Assembly: GCA_910584665.1 (NCBI GenBank) | Contig: CAJUBL010000003.1 | Span: 10,891-74,890, forward strand | DNA from: an uncultured Muribaculaceae bacterium | GTDB taxonomy: Bacteria > Bacteroidota > Bacteroidia > Bacteroidales > Muribaculaceae | DNA length: 64,000 nucleotides | Direction of reading: 5' to 3' | Part shown: piece by piece, positions 53,278-62,901 of the stretch | Layout of the letters: each line of letters starts with the position of its first letter | Numbering within the stretch: position 1 is the stretch's first letter | The notes under the pieces: generated by a model | Told to the model about the DNA's origin: nothing | Seen by the model: the letters and a program-made list of their open reading frames with translations, nothing else | Database searches by the model: none | Program-made: the position numbers and the translations under genes

Positions 53278-53712
53278 CTAACGTTTGTCTCTGGCTTCAG
53301 CAACTATCATCAGCAGTTCCTCGCGTACTTCTCCGGGCAGTGTGATGCCGCGGGTGGTGACGCTTCGGGCCCATCCTGCTATTTCGTCAGGACGAAGGGT
53401 GAGCAGGACTTCGCGGAACATCTCGATTTCGTCGGCGGTGTAACCACCGGCAGGACGGCCCTTGAATGCGTCAAGCTCTTCGTCGTCATAATAAAGAATA
53501 TCACGGTCCATTCCGGCAACAAGCGAGTCTTTCTCGCAGGTGATGTGCATGCCGCAGCATTCACTCCCGTCGGTGTCGGCTGGGTCCGACAGGTCCTCCT
53601 GACTGCCTGCTGTGTCCGGTCCGTCCGGTTTCCAGTAATGCAGTCGGTCAAGAAGATATAACAGCAGGCCGCCACCGGTCAATAATGCCAGTAATATTGC
53701 AGCTAAGGTCAT
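53278..53712 (-). CDS. Small membrane-anchored protein with a CCGxHxxCEKD motif
   Basis: A 144-aa protein. An N-terminal membrane helix (about 4-24) is followed by an acidic linker, the cysteine/histidine motif ECCGMHITCEKD (near 51-62) and a helical C-terminal domain. The three Cys and one His in close order look like a metal or cluster site. I do not recognise the family. Its start overlaps the aroA stop (ATGA), and it lies 25 nt before the metal permease, so a metal-related role is possible. Confidence 0.8.
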   Translation of the reverse strand: MTLAAILLALLTGGGLLLYLLDRLHYWKPDGPDTAGSQEDLSDPADTDGSECCGMHITCEKDSLVAGMDRDILYYDDEELDAFKGRPAGGYTADEIEMFREVLLTLRPDEIAGWARSVTTRGITLPGEVREELLMIVAEARDKR

Positions 53713-54986
53713 GACTGTCTGATTTGGAACCCGGCGCCGGCAAGGTGAAGCCAGAAGTCAGGATATGATTTTGATACCACAGCTGGGTTATCGATTGTCA
53801 GTGTTCCGTTTATTGCGGCTAATGGGGCCATGGACATGGCCATGCGGTGATCGTTATAGGTCTCGATCGTAGGATATGCGACGCCTGGTATCTTTGTCCC
53901 GTCCCATTCAAGTGTATTGCCGTCGGATACGGTAAGACGGTATCCGAGTTTGCCTAACTCGCGTCTCAGGGCTTCAAGTCTGTCTGTCTCCTTGATGGGA
54001 AGTGTAGAGAGCCCTGTCAGACGGAATGCCAGGCCCATCCCGCAGCATGTCGCTGCGACTGTCTGTGCGAGATCAGGACAGGACTGCATGTTTAGTTCTA
54101 CTGCCGTATGCTTTTGGGGTATGGGGCTGTTTTCTTTTGTTATTGTCAGACTGCCGTCTCTGTTGATGTGTGTAATGACGCCGAGCGGTTCGAATATGTG
54201 TGCCACAATGGCATCTCCCTGAAGCGAACGTGCTTGCAATCCGGTGAGGGTGAACGGTCTGCCTGTAAGCGCTGAGATTTCATACCAGTAAGATGACGCC
54301 GACCAGTCGGCTTCGACAGTGAATGGCGGCCGGGGAGGCTGATAGCTTCCTGCGGTCACTTTTATGCAGAGGTCCCGGGAGTCGTTTTGCCGCTGTTCGG
54401 TGCTGATACCGTAGGCGTACATCATTGCTGTTGTCATTTCTATGTAGTCGAGGGAGACCGGTGTCCCCCTGAGTGTCAGTTCCATACCCAGTGTCATGGC
54501 CGGAGCCGCCATGAGCAGGGCCGAGGTGTATTGTGAACTTACACTACCGTCAATCTCTATGGCACCGCCCTCGAGACGGCGACCTCTGATGTGGAGCGGA
54601 GGGTAACCTTCGTTTGCTGTGTAGGTGATGTCGGCACCGAGATTCCTGAGTGCATCTACGAGTATGCCTATGGGGCGTTGTCGCATCCTCTCAGTACCGT
54701 CAAGAATCATATCGCATCCTGGCAATGTAGCATAATAGGCTGTCAGAAACCGCATTGCAGTGCCGGCGGCACCTATGTTCACATTGGCGTGAGTGCCGGC
54801 GGCAAGTGCCTGAAGCATAGCCTCGGTGTCATCACACCGGGCTATATTCTCGCGTCGCGTCCTGATGCCTGTGAGTGCATTTATTATTAGCAGTCTGTTG
54901 CTCAGGCTCTTTGACAGCGGCAGGCCGATAGTCTGCGGCATGACTGTGTGTGTCGGTGCCGGGTTATATGCTACGCATGCCTTCAT
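53709..54986 (-). CDS. aroA: 3-phosphoshikimate 1-carboxyvinyltransferase (EPSP synthase)
   Basis: A 425-aa enzyme of the shikimate pathway that joins shikimate-3-phosphate and PEP. Marks: LPLSKSLSNRLLI at the start, GAAGTAMRFLTAY (about 75-87), the DWSASSYWYE segment, ETDRLEALRRELGKLG, and NDHRMAMSMAPLA. I used the ATG at 54986, 31 nt past the patB stop; an ATG at 55046 would overlap patB by 29 nt and add a leader not typical of the family. It lacks obvious truncation. Confidence 0.94.
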   Translation of the reverse strand: MKACVAYNPAPTHTVMPQTIGLPLSKSLSNRLLIINALTGIRTRRENIARCDDTEAMLQALAAGTHANVNIGAAGTAMRFLTAYYATLPGCDMILDGTERMRQRPIGILVDALRNLGADITYTANEGYPPLHIRGRRLEGGAIEIDGSVSSQYTSALLMAAPAMTLGMELTLRGTPVSLDYIEMTTAMMYAYGISTEQRQNDSRDLCIKVTAGSYQPPRPPFTVEADWSASSYWYEISALTGRPFTLTGLQARSLQGDAIVAHIFEPLGVITHINRDGSLTITKENSPIPQKHTAVELNMQSCPDLAQTVAATCCGMGLAFRLTGLSTLPIKETDRLEALRRELGKLGYRLTVSDGNTLEWDGTKIPGVAYPTIETYNDHRMAMSMAPLAAINGTLTIDNPAVVSKSYPDFWLHLAGAGFQIRQS

Positions 54987-55017
54987 CTGGATTATATGTA
55001 TGGTATGGTTTTGATTG

Positions 55018-56190
55018 TCAGGATAATGCGTCGCGCAGATGGTCAAGGGCGAGTTTCAGTACCGAGCGGGGGCATGCGACATTGAGACGCATGTAGCCGC
55101 GCCCTTCGTCGCCGAACATCGAGCCGTCGTTGAGGGCGAGGTGTGCCCGGTTGATGAACATTTTTACAAGCTGGTCCTGATCCATTCCTAAGGAGCGGCA
55201 GTCAAGCCATACCAGAAATGAAGCTTCGGGTGTTACCATGCCTAAGGCCGGAAGATTTTCCTTGAGGTAACAGCGTGTGAACTCTATGTTTTCCCTGATG
55301 TATTCGAGAGCTTCGTCGAGCCAGGCCTCTCCGTTATGGTATGCGGCCTCGGTAGCGATGGTGGCAGTGAATGTGGGTGCGTTGAACTCGTTGGTCTCCA
55401 GCCAGTGGAAAAACGGATTTCGAAGCTCCGGGTTTTTGACCACACACCAGGAACTTACCATGCCGGGGATATTGAATGTCTTGCTGGGAGCACCGAGCAT
55501 CACACCTACAGCGCGGGCATTGTCACCGGCTGCCAGAAAAGGTATGTGAGGCTGCCTGTCAAGCATCAGGTCTCCGTGTATTTCGTCGCTTACCACTACC
55601 ATGTTGTTCTCACGGGCTATGCGGGCTACCTCTCCGAGAGTGTCGGCATCCCACTGTAATCCTATGGGATTGTGGGGGTTGCAGAGGATCATCATTGTGG
55701 GCTTTTCTGCTATGACGGCGCGCTCGAGTCCCTCGAGATCCATCCGGTATGAATTTTCGGTCTTGATCAGAGGATTGGGCAGCACTATGCGGTCATTACC
55801 CTCTATCACCATCTTGAACGGGTGATAGACAGGCGGCTGTATCACAACTTTGTCTCCGGGCCTGCTGAAGAAGTTGATAGCAAATCCTATGCCTTTGACA
55901 ACACCGGGAATGTAGGTGATCTCCTGGCGGTCTGTCCTGAAACCGTGGCGATGTTCAAGCCAGTCGGTTATTGATGTCCAGTAGCTTTCGGCAGGTGCTG
56001 CGTAACCGTATATGGGGTGTGATATACGCTTTCTGAGAGCTTCGGTTATCTCGGGGCAGACGGCAAAGTCCATGTCGGCTATCCACATGGGAATCAAGTC
56101 GTCTGAGCCGAACGTGCTCTTAAGGTCATCATACTTTACCGATCCGCTTCCATGGCGATCGATTATCTGGTCAAAGTCGTAACGTTTCAT
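55018..56190 (-). CDS. patB: PLP-dependent aminotransferase, MalY/PatB cystathionine beta-lyase type
   Basis: A 390-aa fold-type I PLP enzyme. PIYGYAAPAESYW is typical of the MalY/PatB group; NPHNPIGLQWD and VVSDEIHGDLML (PLP ring Asp) and APSKTFNIPG (Schiff-base Lys) complete the site. Family members cleave cystathionine to homocysteine, pyruvate and ammonia, so methionine synthesis is the likely role, with a transaminase the alternative. First gene of the patB-aroA-membrane protein-permease-GH25 group; a canonical promoter precedes it. Confidence 0.88.
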   Translation of the reverse strand: MKRYDFDQIIDRHGSGSVKYDDLKSTFGSDDLIPMWIADMDFAVCPEITEALRKRISHPIYGYAAPAESYWTSITDWLEHRHGFRTDRQEITYIPGVVKGIGFAINFFSRPGDKVVIQPPVYHPFKMVIEGNDRIVLPNPLIKTENSYRMDLEGLERAVIAEKPTMMILCNPHNPIGLQWDADTLGEVARIARENNMVVVSDEIHGDLMLDRQPHIPFLAAGDNARAVGVMLGAPSKTFNIPGMVSSWCVVKNPELRNPFFHWLETNEFNAPTFTATIATEAAYHNGEAWLDEALEYIRENIEFTRCYLKENLPALGMVTPEASFLVWLDCRSLGMDQDQLVKMFINRAHLALNDGSMFGDEGRGYMRLNVACPRSVLKLALDHLRDALS

Positions 56191-56219
56191 TATAGATTGG
56201 TATAGGTATTATGTGACCG

Positions 56220-56250
56220 CAAAAGTAATGAAAACGTTTCATACCTGCAA
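56220..56250 (-). promoter_or_regulatory. patB promoter
   Basis: On the minus strand TTG (56250-56248), 20 nt, then TACTTTTG (56227-56220), an exact TAnnTTTG match. It ends 29 nt before the patB start codon. The 10-bp unit GTCAACAGAA is repeated in tandem just upstream (56262-56281). Confidence 0.7.
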
Positions 56251-56272
56251 CAAAAACACCTGTCAACAGAAG

Positions 56273-57937
56273 TCAACAGAAGCAGAGGATAAGCAGCTGG
56301 GCTATCACAACGCGGGTGAACATTGCAAGCGGGTATACGGTGGCATAGCCTACCGCGGGATTGTCGCCGGGCAATGTCTCGCTGGCATAGTCGAGTGCCA
56401 TGGGATTGGCCATCGCTCCGCAGAGAATGCCACATGTGGTTCCGAAATCAAACCGTGCCAGTCTCAGGGATATGAATGCTATGATGAGTACAGGCAGAAC
56501 TGTTATGATGAACCCTGATGCAATCCAGAGCAGTCCGTCGCCTCTCATTATCGATTCTACGAAGTGAGAGCCTGAGTCCAGACCAAGGCATGCCAGATAA
56601 AGAGAAAGACCTATGCCGCGAAGCATCAGGTTGGCACTGCGGGTGGTGTAGGTGACGAGGTGAAAACGAGGCCCGAATCGCCCTATCAGCAGTCCTACGA
56701 CGATAGGTCCGCCGGCCAGACCGAGTTTTACCGGTACCGAGATGCCCGGTATCGCGATCGGGATGGAGCCTAAGAGCAGTCCTAACACGAGACCTATGAA
56801 AATCGCGGCGAGATTGGGGTCGCGAAGCTTGGTTGTGGCATTGCCGAGTACTTTTTCAACTTTGGCTATCTGACGTTCCTGTCCTACCACTGTCAGCCGG
56901 TCGCCGAGCTGCAGTATAAGTCCGGGTTTGGCGAGGAGCAGTACACCGCTCCGCATGACACGCGTGATGTTGACTCCATAGTTGTTCCTGAGTCTTAGTG
57001 TGCCGAGTCTGCGGCCGTTCAGTTCGGGACGTGTAACGATAATATGGCGTGAGGTGAGTGAGCTGTCTATCTTGTTCCAGTCGACGTCTCCGGTGTTCCA
57101 GTCACGGCTTTCGTGTTCGCCGAACAATACTGTGAGTGGCTCGACATCTTCGGCTGTCGTTATGACGAGTATACGGTCCCCGGATCTTAGAATTGTCTCA
57201 GATGTCGGAATGCTGACGTCGCCTCCTCTCCACAGCCGGGATATGACAAATTCGTGTCCGGGTGACAGTCTGGCTACTTCGCACACGCTGCGTCCGTATA
57301 TGGCGGGATTGTGTATTACGAACGTGGCTATGTATGTTTCGTCGTCATCGTCGTGCGGACCGTCGGTTATATCGGCCGGTCTCACGAATATTCTGCGTGC
57401 GGTCACCATAGCCAGAATCACTCCTACGACGCCGAGCGGATATGTTACCGCACAGCTCAGTGCGGCTCCGTTGGCTGACAGTCCTAACTGTTGCAGAGCC
57501 TGCTGTGCGGCTCCGAGTGCCGGTGTGTTGGTTGTGGCTCCGCTCACGATGCCGGCCATGTCGCTCATAGGCACCCGGAGTATGTAGCTGAGGGCTATCG
57601 CTACGCCTGTGCCTGAAAGCACAAGCATAAGGCCTATTAGGTTGAGGCGTACTCCCCCCTTGCGGAATGAACTGAAAAATCCCGGTCCGACTTTCAGGCC
57701 CAGTTCGTAAACAAACAGGACGAGACCGAAGCTTTCGGCATACTTCAGCATAGACTGGTCGATTGACAGGCCGAGATGGCCTGCCAGAATTCCGGCAAAG
57801 AATACCCATGTGACACCGAGAGAGATGCCCCATATCCTGATTTTGCCGAGCCCGAGCCCTACGGCTGTGATGATTGACAGTACGATGACGGCCTGTATGG
57901 GCGAATGTTCCAATATGATACTCTCGATCCATTCCAT
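56273..57937 (-). CDS. AspT/YidE family transporter with two TrkA-C domains
   Basis: A 554-aa membrane protein. Two blocks of about five helices (about 10-180 and 385-554) flank a cytosolic pair of RCK_C/TrkA-C domains (about 205-290 and 300-370; SGDRILVITTAED and LGDRLTVVGQERQ). Conserved GPxFxxxxRKGGVR-like segment FSSFRKGGVRLN and TTNTPALGAAQQAL fit the YidE/AspT family of putative antiporters. TrkA-C domains usually bind regulators such as nucleotides. Substrate unknown. Confidence 0.9.
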   Translation of the reverse strand: MEWIESIILEHSPIQAVIVLSIITAVGLGLGKIRIWGISLGVTWVFFAGILAGHLGLSIDQSMLKYAESFGLVLFVYELGLKVGPGFFSSFRKGGVRLNLIGLMLVLSGTGVAIALSYILRVPMSDMAGIVSGATTNTPALGAAQQALQQLGLSANGAALSCAVTYPLGVVGVILAMVTARRIFVRPADITDGPHDDDDETYIATFVIHNPAIYGRSVCEVARLSPGHEFVISRLWRGGDVSIPTSETILRSGDRILVITTAEDVEPLTVLFGEHESRDWNTGDVDWNKIDSSLTSRHIIVTRPELNGRRLGTLRLRNNYGVNITRVMRSGVLLLAKPGLILQLGDRLTVVGQERQIAKVEKVLGNATTKLRDPNLAAIFIGLVLGLLLGSIPIAIPGISVPVKLGLAGGPIVVGLLIGRFGPRFHLVTYTTRSANLMLRGIGLSLYLACLGLDSGSHFVESIMRGDGLLWIASGFIITVLPVLIIAFISLRLARFDFGTTCGILCGAMANPMALDYASETLPGDNPAVGYATVYPLAMFTRVVIAQLLILCFC

Positions 57938-58011
57938 AGCGGCCAGAAATTACAATATAAAAAAGTGTGGATTTGAAAACTGTTAGGATAGAAGCCTGCC
58001 TGTATGTCTGG

Positions 58012-59223
58012 TTACTGAAGCATGGGAGCGATACGTTGAAGTGCCGAGATGAAACAGTCTACTTCATCGCGGGTATTGTATACTGCAAACGATGCGCGTA
58101 CGGTTCCTTCGATGCCCAGTGATGTCATAAGCGGCTGGGCGCAGTGGTGCCCCGTGCGTACGGCCACTCCGAGTTTGTCGAGCAGCATGCCTGTATCATA
58201 GTGATGGGCGTTACCTATGAGGAATGATATGACGGCGCTCTTTTCAGACGCTGTACCGAATATGCGCATTCCGTCGATCTCCATCATACGTGCCGTGGCA
58301 TATTCCAGCAGTTCGTGTTCGTGGGCGGCGATGTTGTCCATGCCGGTCTCCTCGATGAAATCGAGAGCTTTGTCAAAGGCGGCTATGTCGACAAAATCTG
58401 GGGTACCTGCTTCAAATTTGAATGGGAGTCCGGCAAAAGTTGTTTTTTCGAAGCTTACATGCCCTATCATCTCTCCGCCGCCCTGATAGGGGGGCATCTG
58501 TTGAAGCAGTGACTTGCGGCCGTAAAGTATACCTACCCCTGTCGGGCCATACATCTTGTGGGAAGAGAATGCATAGAAGTCAGCATTCAGGTCGCGTACG
58601 TCTATTTTCATGTGGGGCGATGCCTGGGCTCCGTCTACGAGTACCGGAATCCCCGTCTTATGTGCTTCGGCAATTATTTCTTTCACCGGATTGATTGTGC
58701 CGAGGACGTTGCTCACGTGAGTGACGGCCACCATGCGCGTGCGGTCGCTCAGGAGCGACCGGTAGACGTCCATTCTCAGCTCTCCCCGTTCGTTGATTGG
58801 AATAACCTTGATCGACAGGCGTTTGTTGCGTTGAAGCAGTTGCCACGGCACGATGTTGGCATGGTGTTCCATGACAGTGAGGATTATCTCGTCGCCGTTT
58901 TCCAGAAAGTTGCCGTATGACGCGGCTACGAGATTGATGGCCTCGGTGGTGCCGCGTGTGAAGATCACCTCTTCGGTTGACGCGGCGTTTATGTGTCCGG
59001 CAACGCGGCGGCGGGTGTGTTCCTGCAGGTCGGTCGCCTCCTGTGACAGTGTGTGGACGCCGCGGTGTACGTTAGCCTTAGTATTGTAATACATGTGCTC
59101 AATGGCCTCGACAACGCGTCGCGGTGTCTGCGAGGTCGCGGTATTGTCGAGATAGATCAGCGGGCGACCGTAGATCTTGCGGTCCAGAATGGGAAATTGT
59201 GAGCGTATGTTGTCGATATCCAT
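58012..59223 (-). CDS. sufS: Cysteine desulfurase SufS
   Basis: A 403-aa PLP enzyme that removes sulfur from cysteine and supplies it for Fe-S clusters. YLDNTATSQTPRRVVEA at the start, the Schiff-base Lys in SSHKMYGPTGVG (near 225) and the active Cys in RTGHHCAQP (near 360). This is a group II desulfurase of normal length. It follows sufD by 14 nt. No separate SufE or SufU gene follows in the window. Confidence 0.95.
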   Translation of the reverse strand: MDIDNIRSQFPILDRKIYGRPLIYLDNTATSQTPRRVVEAIEHMYYNTKANVHRGVHTLSQEATDLQEHTRRRVAGHINAASTEEVIFTRGTTEAINLVAASYGNFLENGDEIILTVMEHHANIVPWQLLQRNKRLSIKVIPINERGELRMDVYRSLLSDRTRMVAVTHVSNVLGTINPVKEIIAEAHKTGIPVLVDGAQASPHMKIDVRDLNADFYAFSSHKMYGPTGVGILYGRKSLLQQMPPYQGGGEMIGHVSFEKTTFAGLPFKFEAGTPDFVDIAAFDKALDFIEETGMDNIAAHEHELLEYATARMMEIDGMRIFGTASEKSAVISFLIGNAHHYDTGMLLDKLGVAVRTGHHCAQPLMTSLGIEGTVRASFAVYNTRDEVDCFISALQRIAPMLQ

Positions 59224-59237
59224 CGGTGGTAAGATTG

Positions 59238-60584
59238 TCAGTGTGTGGTAACTCCGCAGTCGCTGCAGTGTGCGTCGTATCCGGCGAGACGGCGTTCCAC
59301 GAGATGACGCAGACGGTCACGTACGGCTTCGACGCGTACAGTATCGACGATCTCGGTCATGAAAGCCTGCATAAGCATAGTACGGGCTTCTTCACGCGGG
59401 ATTCCCCGGGACTGCATGTAGAAGAGGGCGCGGTCGTCGAGCTGTCCGGTTGTGGCTCCGTGGCTGCACTTGACGTCATCGTTGTAGATCAGGAGCTGTG
59501 GCTTGGTATGCATGCGGGCGCCGCGTGATGCGAGAATGTTGCGGTCGGTCTGGCATGCCTCGGTGAAGCGGGCGCCCGGTTCTACGACTATGCTGCCCTC
59601 GAAGGCTCCTGTGGCCCTGTCGTCAAGTACATACTTGAACAGCTGATCGCTTTTCGAATGGCATGCGGCGTGACGTACGTCACTGCTGTTATCGATGTGC
59701 TGGGTACCGGAGCCTATTGCCATTCCGTCAAGATGACATTCGCAGCCCTCGCCTGTTATGTCGACACGATATTCGTTACGCGTCGAGCCATTATGTAGTG
59801 TCATTCCGCCTATTGCCACGTTTGAGCGGTCGTGTTGTCTTACATATATCTGGCTGTAACGGTATTGAGAGGCGTTGGTTTCCTCGATATCGCAGATGTC
59901 GATATGTGAGTCTTCACCGGCGGTCACTTCTATGACCTGGGACGTCAGCGATCTGATGCCGCTGTTCATGGAATGGTCACAGAGAAGTATGGAGAAGTCG
60001 GCACCCTGCTCTGCCACCACAAGCATGCGGCGTGCGGTGAGTGTCGGTACCGGAGAGCTGGAGAGTGTGACTATCTGTATGGGGCGTTCCAGTCTGACGC
60101 CACGGCCGACGTGGATGTACACACCGTCCTGAACCAGCATGGTGTTGAGTGCGGTACCTGCCGACTTTAAGTCAGCTACTGATCCGTAGTGGCGTGAGAT
60201 TTCTTCCGGATATTGCCGGGCGGCCTGGGCAAGCGACATGACGGTTACACCGGCCGGAAGATTATTCAGTAGTGTAGACGTGGGTACAAAGCGGTCGTTG
60301 ACAACGACTGCCAGCAATGTGCTGACGTTCGGAACGCCACACTTGAAGGCCGCGGCTATATCGCATGACATGGTCAGTCGGGTGAGGTTCATTCCATAGT
60401 CCGGGCTGAACATATCTTTTATCGAGGTCTTCTCGAAGCCTTCGGTACCGCGGTCGGGCAGCTGTTTCCCTTCCAGAGCTTTGCGTGCCTCAGGACGCAG
60501 GGCATTGATGGCTGCCGCGCTGCCGCTGTCAATAATCTCCCGCCTGGAGTCGTAGAGGTCAAGATACTGTTGCAGGGATCTCAT
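59238..60584 (-). CDS. sufD: Fe-S cluster assembly protein SufD
   Basis: A 448-aa scaffold partner of SufB, of the right-handed beta-helix type. YIHVGRGVRLERPIQIV, the C-terminal SHGATTGQLDDRALFYMQSRG and the following EARTML segment are typical. I chose the ATG at 60584, 2 nt past the sufC stop; a GTG at 60590 would add two residues and overlap sufC. It lacks the Cys-rich cluster sites of SufB, as usual. Confidence 0.95.
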   Translation of the reverse strand: MRSLQQYLDLYDSRREIIDSGSAAAINALRPEARKALEGKQLPDRGTEGFEKTSIKDMFSPDYGMNLTRLTMSCDIAAAFKCGVPNVSTLLAVVVNDRFVPTSTLLNNLPAGVTVMSLAQAARQYPEEISRHYGSVADLKSAGTALNTMLVQDGVYIHVGRGVRLERPIQIVTLSSSPVPTLTARRMLVVAEQGADFSILLCDHSMNSGIRSLTSQVIEVTAGEDSHIDICDIEETNASQYRYSQIYVRQHDRSNVAIGGMTLHNGSTRNEYRVDITGEGCECHLDGMAIGSGTQHIDNSSDVRHAACHSKSDQLFKYVLDDRATGAFEGSIVVEPGARFTEACQTDRNILASRGARMHTKPQLLIYNDDVKCSHGATTGQLDDRALFYMQSRGIPREEARTMLMQAFMTEIVDTVRVEAVRDRLRHLVERRLAGYDAHCSDCGVTTH

Positions 60585-60586
60585 GG

Positions 60587-61357
60587 TCACTCTCCCTCCT
60601 TATCTACCTGGTTCCTGATCCAGTCATAGCCTTTCTCTTCGAGCTCGAGGGCAAGTTCGGGGCCGCCGGTATAGACGATGCGTCCATTATAGAGAATATG
60701 TACTACGTCAGGTCTGATATAGTCGAGCAGACGCTGGTAGTGGGTGATAACGATTGTGGCGTTATCGTCGGTCTTAAGCTTGTTGACACCTTCGGCTACG
60801 ATTCGGAGCGCATCGATGTCGAGACCGCTGTCTGTCTCGTCGAGTATCGACAGGCAGGGCTCGAGAACTGCCATCTGGAAGATTTCGTTACGTTTTTTCT
60901 CACCGCCTGAGAACCCCTCGTTGACCGAACGTGATGCAAGTTTGTTGTCGAGTTCCACGACAGCTCGTTTTTCACGCATGAGCTTGAGAAAATCGGTTGC
61001 CGGCATCGGTTGCTGGCTGAAGTATCTGCGTTTGGCGTTGACGGCGGCACGCATGAAGTTTACCATGGATACACCCGGAATCTCGACCGGATACTGGAAC
61101 GAGAGGAATAATCCTTCGTGGCTGCGGTCCTCGGGTGACAGAGACATCAGATCTATGCCGTGAAAGCGTGCCTCGCCGGCGGTTACTGTGAATGCAGGGT
61201 TTCCGGCAAGTACGGCCGACAGAGTACTTTTACCCGAGCCGTTGGGGCCCATGATAGCGTGAACCTCGCCACGGTTGATCGTGAGATTGATCCCTCTGAG
61301 AATCTCTTTGTCGCCTATCGAGGCATGTAGGTCGGTGACCTTGAGTAGTTCGTTCAT
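60587..61357 (-). CDS. sufC: Fe-S cluster assembly ATPase SufC
   Basis: A 256-aa ABC-type ATPase of the SufBCD complex. Walker A GPNGSGKST, ABC signature FSGGEKKRNE, Walker B LSILDETDSGLD and the switch His in VITHYQRLL are intact. The ATG at 61357 (MNELLKV) gives the usual start; the one at 61372 adds five residues. Fifty-four nt past the sufB stop. Confidence 0.95.
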   Translation of the reverse strand: MNELLKVTDLHASIGDKEILRGINLTINRGEVHAIMGPNGSGKSTLSAVLAGNPAFTVTAGEARFHGIDLMSLSPEDRSHEGLFLSFQYPVEIPGVSMVNFMRAAVNAKRRYFSQQPMPATDFLKLMREKRAVVELDNKLASRSVNEGFSGGEKKRNEIFQMAVLEPCLSILDETDSGLDIDALRIVAEGVNKLKTDDNATIVITHYQRLLDYIRPDVVHILYNGRIVYTGGPELALELEEKGYDWIRNQVDKEGE

Positions 61358-61411
61358 TGTATATTGTTTCAATGCGCTGTTCTTTTGTTAGGGATGTCGT
61401 ATATGGTGACG

Positions 61412-62863
61412 TTATCCGACACTGCCTTCAAGGGTTATGGCCAGCAGGCGCTGGGCTTCTACCGCAAATTCCATTGGGAGTTTGTTCATTACTTCTTTTG
61501 CATATCCGTTGACTATCAGCCCTACTGCTTCCTCGGTCGGGATTCCGCGCTGGTTGCAATAGAAGAGCTGGTCTTCAGATATCTTGGAGGTAGTGGCTTC
61601 GTGTTCGACAACGGCGGTATCGTTCATGATATCGACATAGGGGAAAGTGTGGGCTCCGCAGTGTGAACCCAGAAGCAGGGAGTCACACTGGGTGTAGTTG
61701 CGGCATCCTGAAGCTTCCGGTGCCACCTTCACCAGCCCGCGGTATGAGTTCTCGCTGTATCCGGCTGATATTCCTTTGGAAACGATCGTTGAGGTGGTGT
61801 CTGGCGCGAGATGTATCATTTTGGTGCCGGTGTCGGCTTGCTGGTGATGCCGTGTGACGGCCACCGAGTAGAACTCGCCGCGTGCGCCTCGTCCGGCCAG
61901 CACACAGCTGGGGTACTTCCAGGTGATAGCCGATCCGGTCTCGACCTGTGTCCAGGATAGTTTGGAGTCGACGCCCCGGCATAGACCGCGCTTGGTTACG
62001 AAGTTGTATACTCCTCCGCGGCCTTCGGCATCGCCGGCCCACCAGTTCTGGACTGTTGAGTATTTTACCTCTGCGCGGTCCTCGACTATTATTTCCACTA
62101 TGGCGGCGTGCAGCTGGTTCTCGTCGCGCATGGGGGCGGTACATCCTTCCAGATAGCTTACATAGGCATCATCGTCGGCTACTATGAGTGTGCGCTCGAA
62201 CTGGCCTGTTCCGCTGGCGTTTATGCGGAAGTAGGTGGATAGCTCCATGGGACATCGCACTCCCTTGGGGATGTAGACGAACGAGCCGTCGCTGAAAACA
62301 GCCGAGTTAAGTGCGGCGTAGAAGTTGTCCTTATAGCTTACTACTTTGCCGAGATATCTCTGTACCAGTTCGGGGTGTTCTCTGACTGCTTCTGAGAATG
62401 AGCAGAATACGATGCCGAGTTCGGCAAGTTTCTCGCGGTGGGTTGTCTTGACCGAAACTGAGTCCATTACGGCATCCACAGCCATGCCGCTGAGCTGTTT
62501 CTGCTCTTCGAGAGGAATTCCCAGACGGTCGAATGTCCTGAGCAGTTCCGGATCCACTTCGTCGAGACTCTTCGGACTCTCTTTGACACGTGGTGCGGCG
62601 TAGTAGCTTATGGCTTGGAAATCAATGTCCGGTATGTTGAGATGTGCCCATGCGGGCGGGTTGAGTGTGAGCCAGTGGCGGAAGGCCTTGAGGCGGAAGT
62701 CGAGAAGCCATTGTGGCTCCCCTTTCTTTGCTGAAATGAGCCGCACGACCTCTTCGCTGAGTCCGTGTGCTATCTTGTCTGTGTCAATGTCGCTGGTGAA
62801 ACCGTACTTATATTCACCGCCGGTGACATCGTCGAGTATATCGTTGTCGTTTTCGCGTTCCAT
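61412..62863 (-). CDS. sufB: Fe-S cluster scaffold SufB
   Basis: A 483-aa scaffold on which the cluster is built with SufC and SufD. KGEPQWLLDFRLKAFRHW near the N-terminus, YIPKGVRCPMELSTYFRIN, EGCTAPMRDENQLHAA (acceptor region with Cys) and SRISEDQ-type end TSKISEDQLFYCNQRGI are family marks. Conserved Cys are retained. Normal length. First suf gene, 38 nt past the cvpA stop. Confidence 0.96.
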   Translation of the reverse strand: MERENDNDILDDVTGGEYKYGFTSDIDTDKIAHGLSEEVVRLISAKKGEPQWLLDFRLKAFRHWLTLNPPAWAHLNIPDIDFQAISYYAAPRVKESPKSLDEVDPELLRTFDRLGIPLEEQKQLSGMAVDAVMDSVSVKTTHREKLAELGIVFCSFSEAVREHPELVQRYLGKVVSYKDNFYAALNSAVFSDGSFVYIPKGVRCPMELSTYFRINASGTGQFERTLIVADDDAYVSYLEGCTAPMRDENQLHAAIVEIIVEDRAEVKYSTVQNWWAGDAEGRGGVYNFVTKRGLCRGVDSKLSWTQVETGSAITWKYPSCVLAGRGARGEFYSVAVTRHHQQADTGTKMIHLAPDTTSTIVSKGISAGYSENSYRGLVKVAPEASGCRNYTQCDSLLLGSHCGAHTFPYVDIMNDTAVVEHEATTSKISEDQLFYCNQRGIPTEEAVGLIVNGYAKEVMNKLPMEFAVEAQRLLAITLEGSVG

Positions 62864-62901
62864 GTTGTCAGTTAAACAATTAGACCGTTTGTTTGGTTGT
62901 C

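Noticed and set aside
56262..56281. Tandem 10-bp repeat GTCAACAGAA near the end of the transporter gene
   Set aside because: Only two copies, one overlapping a stop codon; probably a small local duplication without function.
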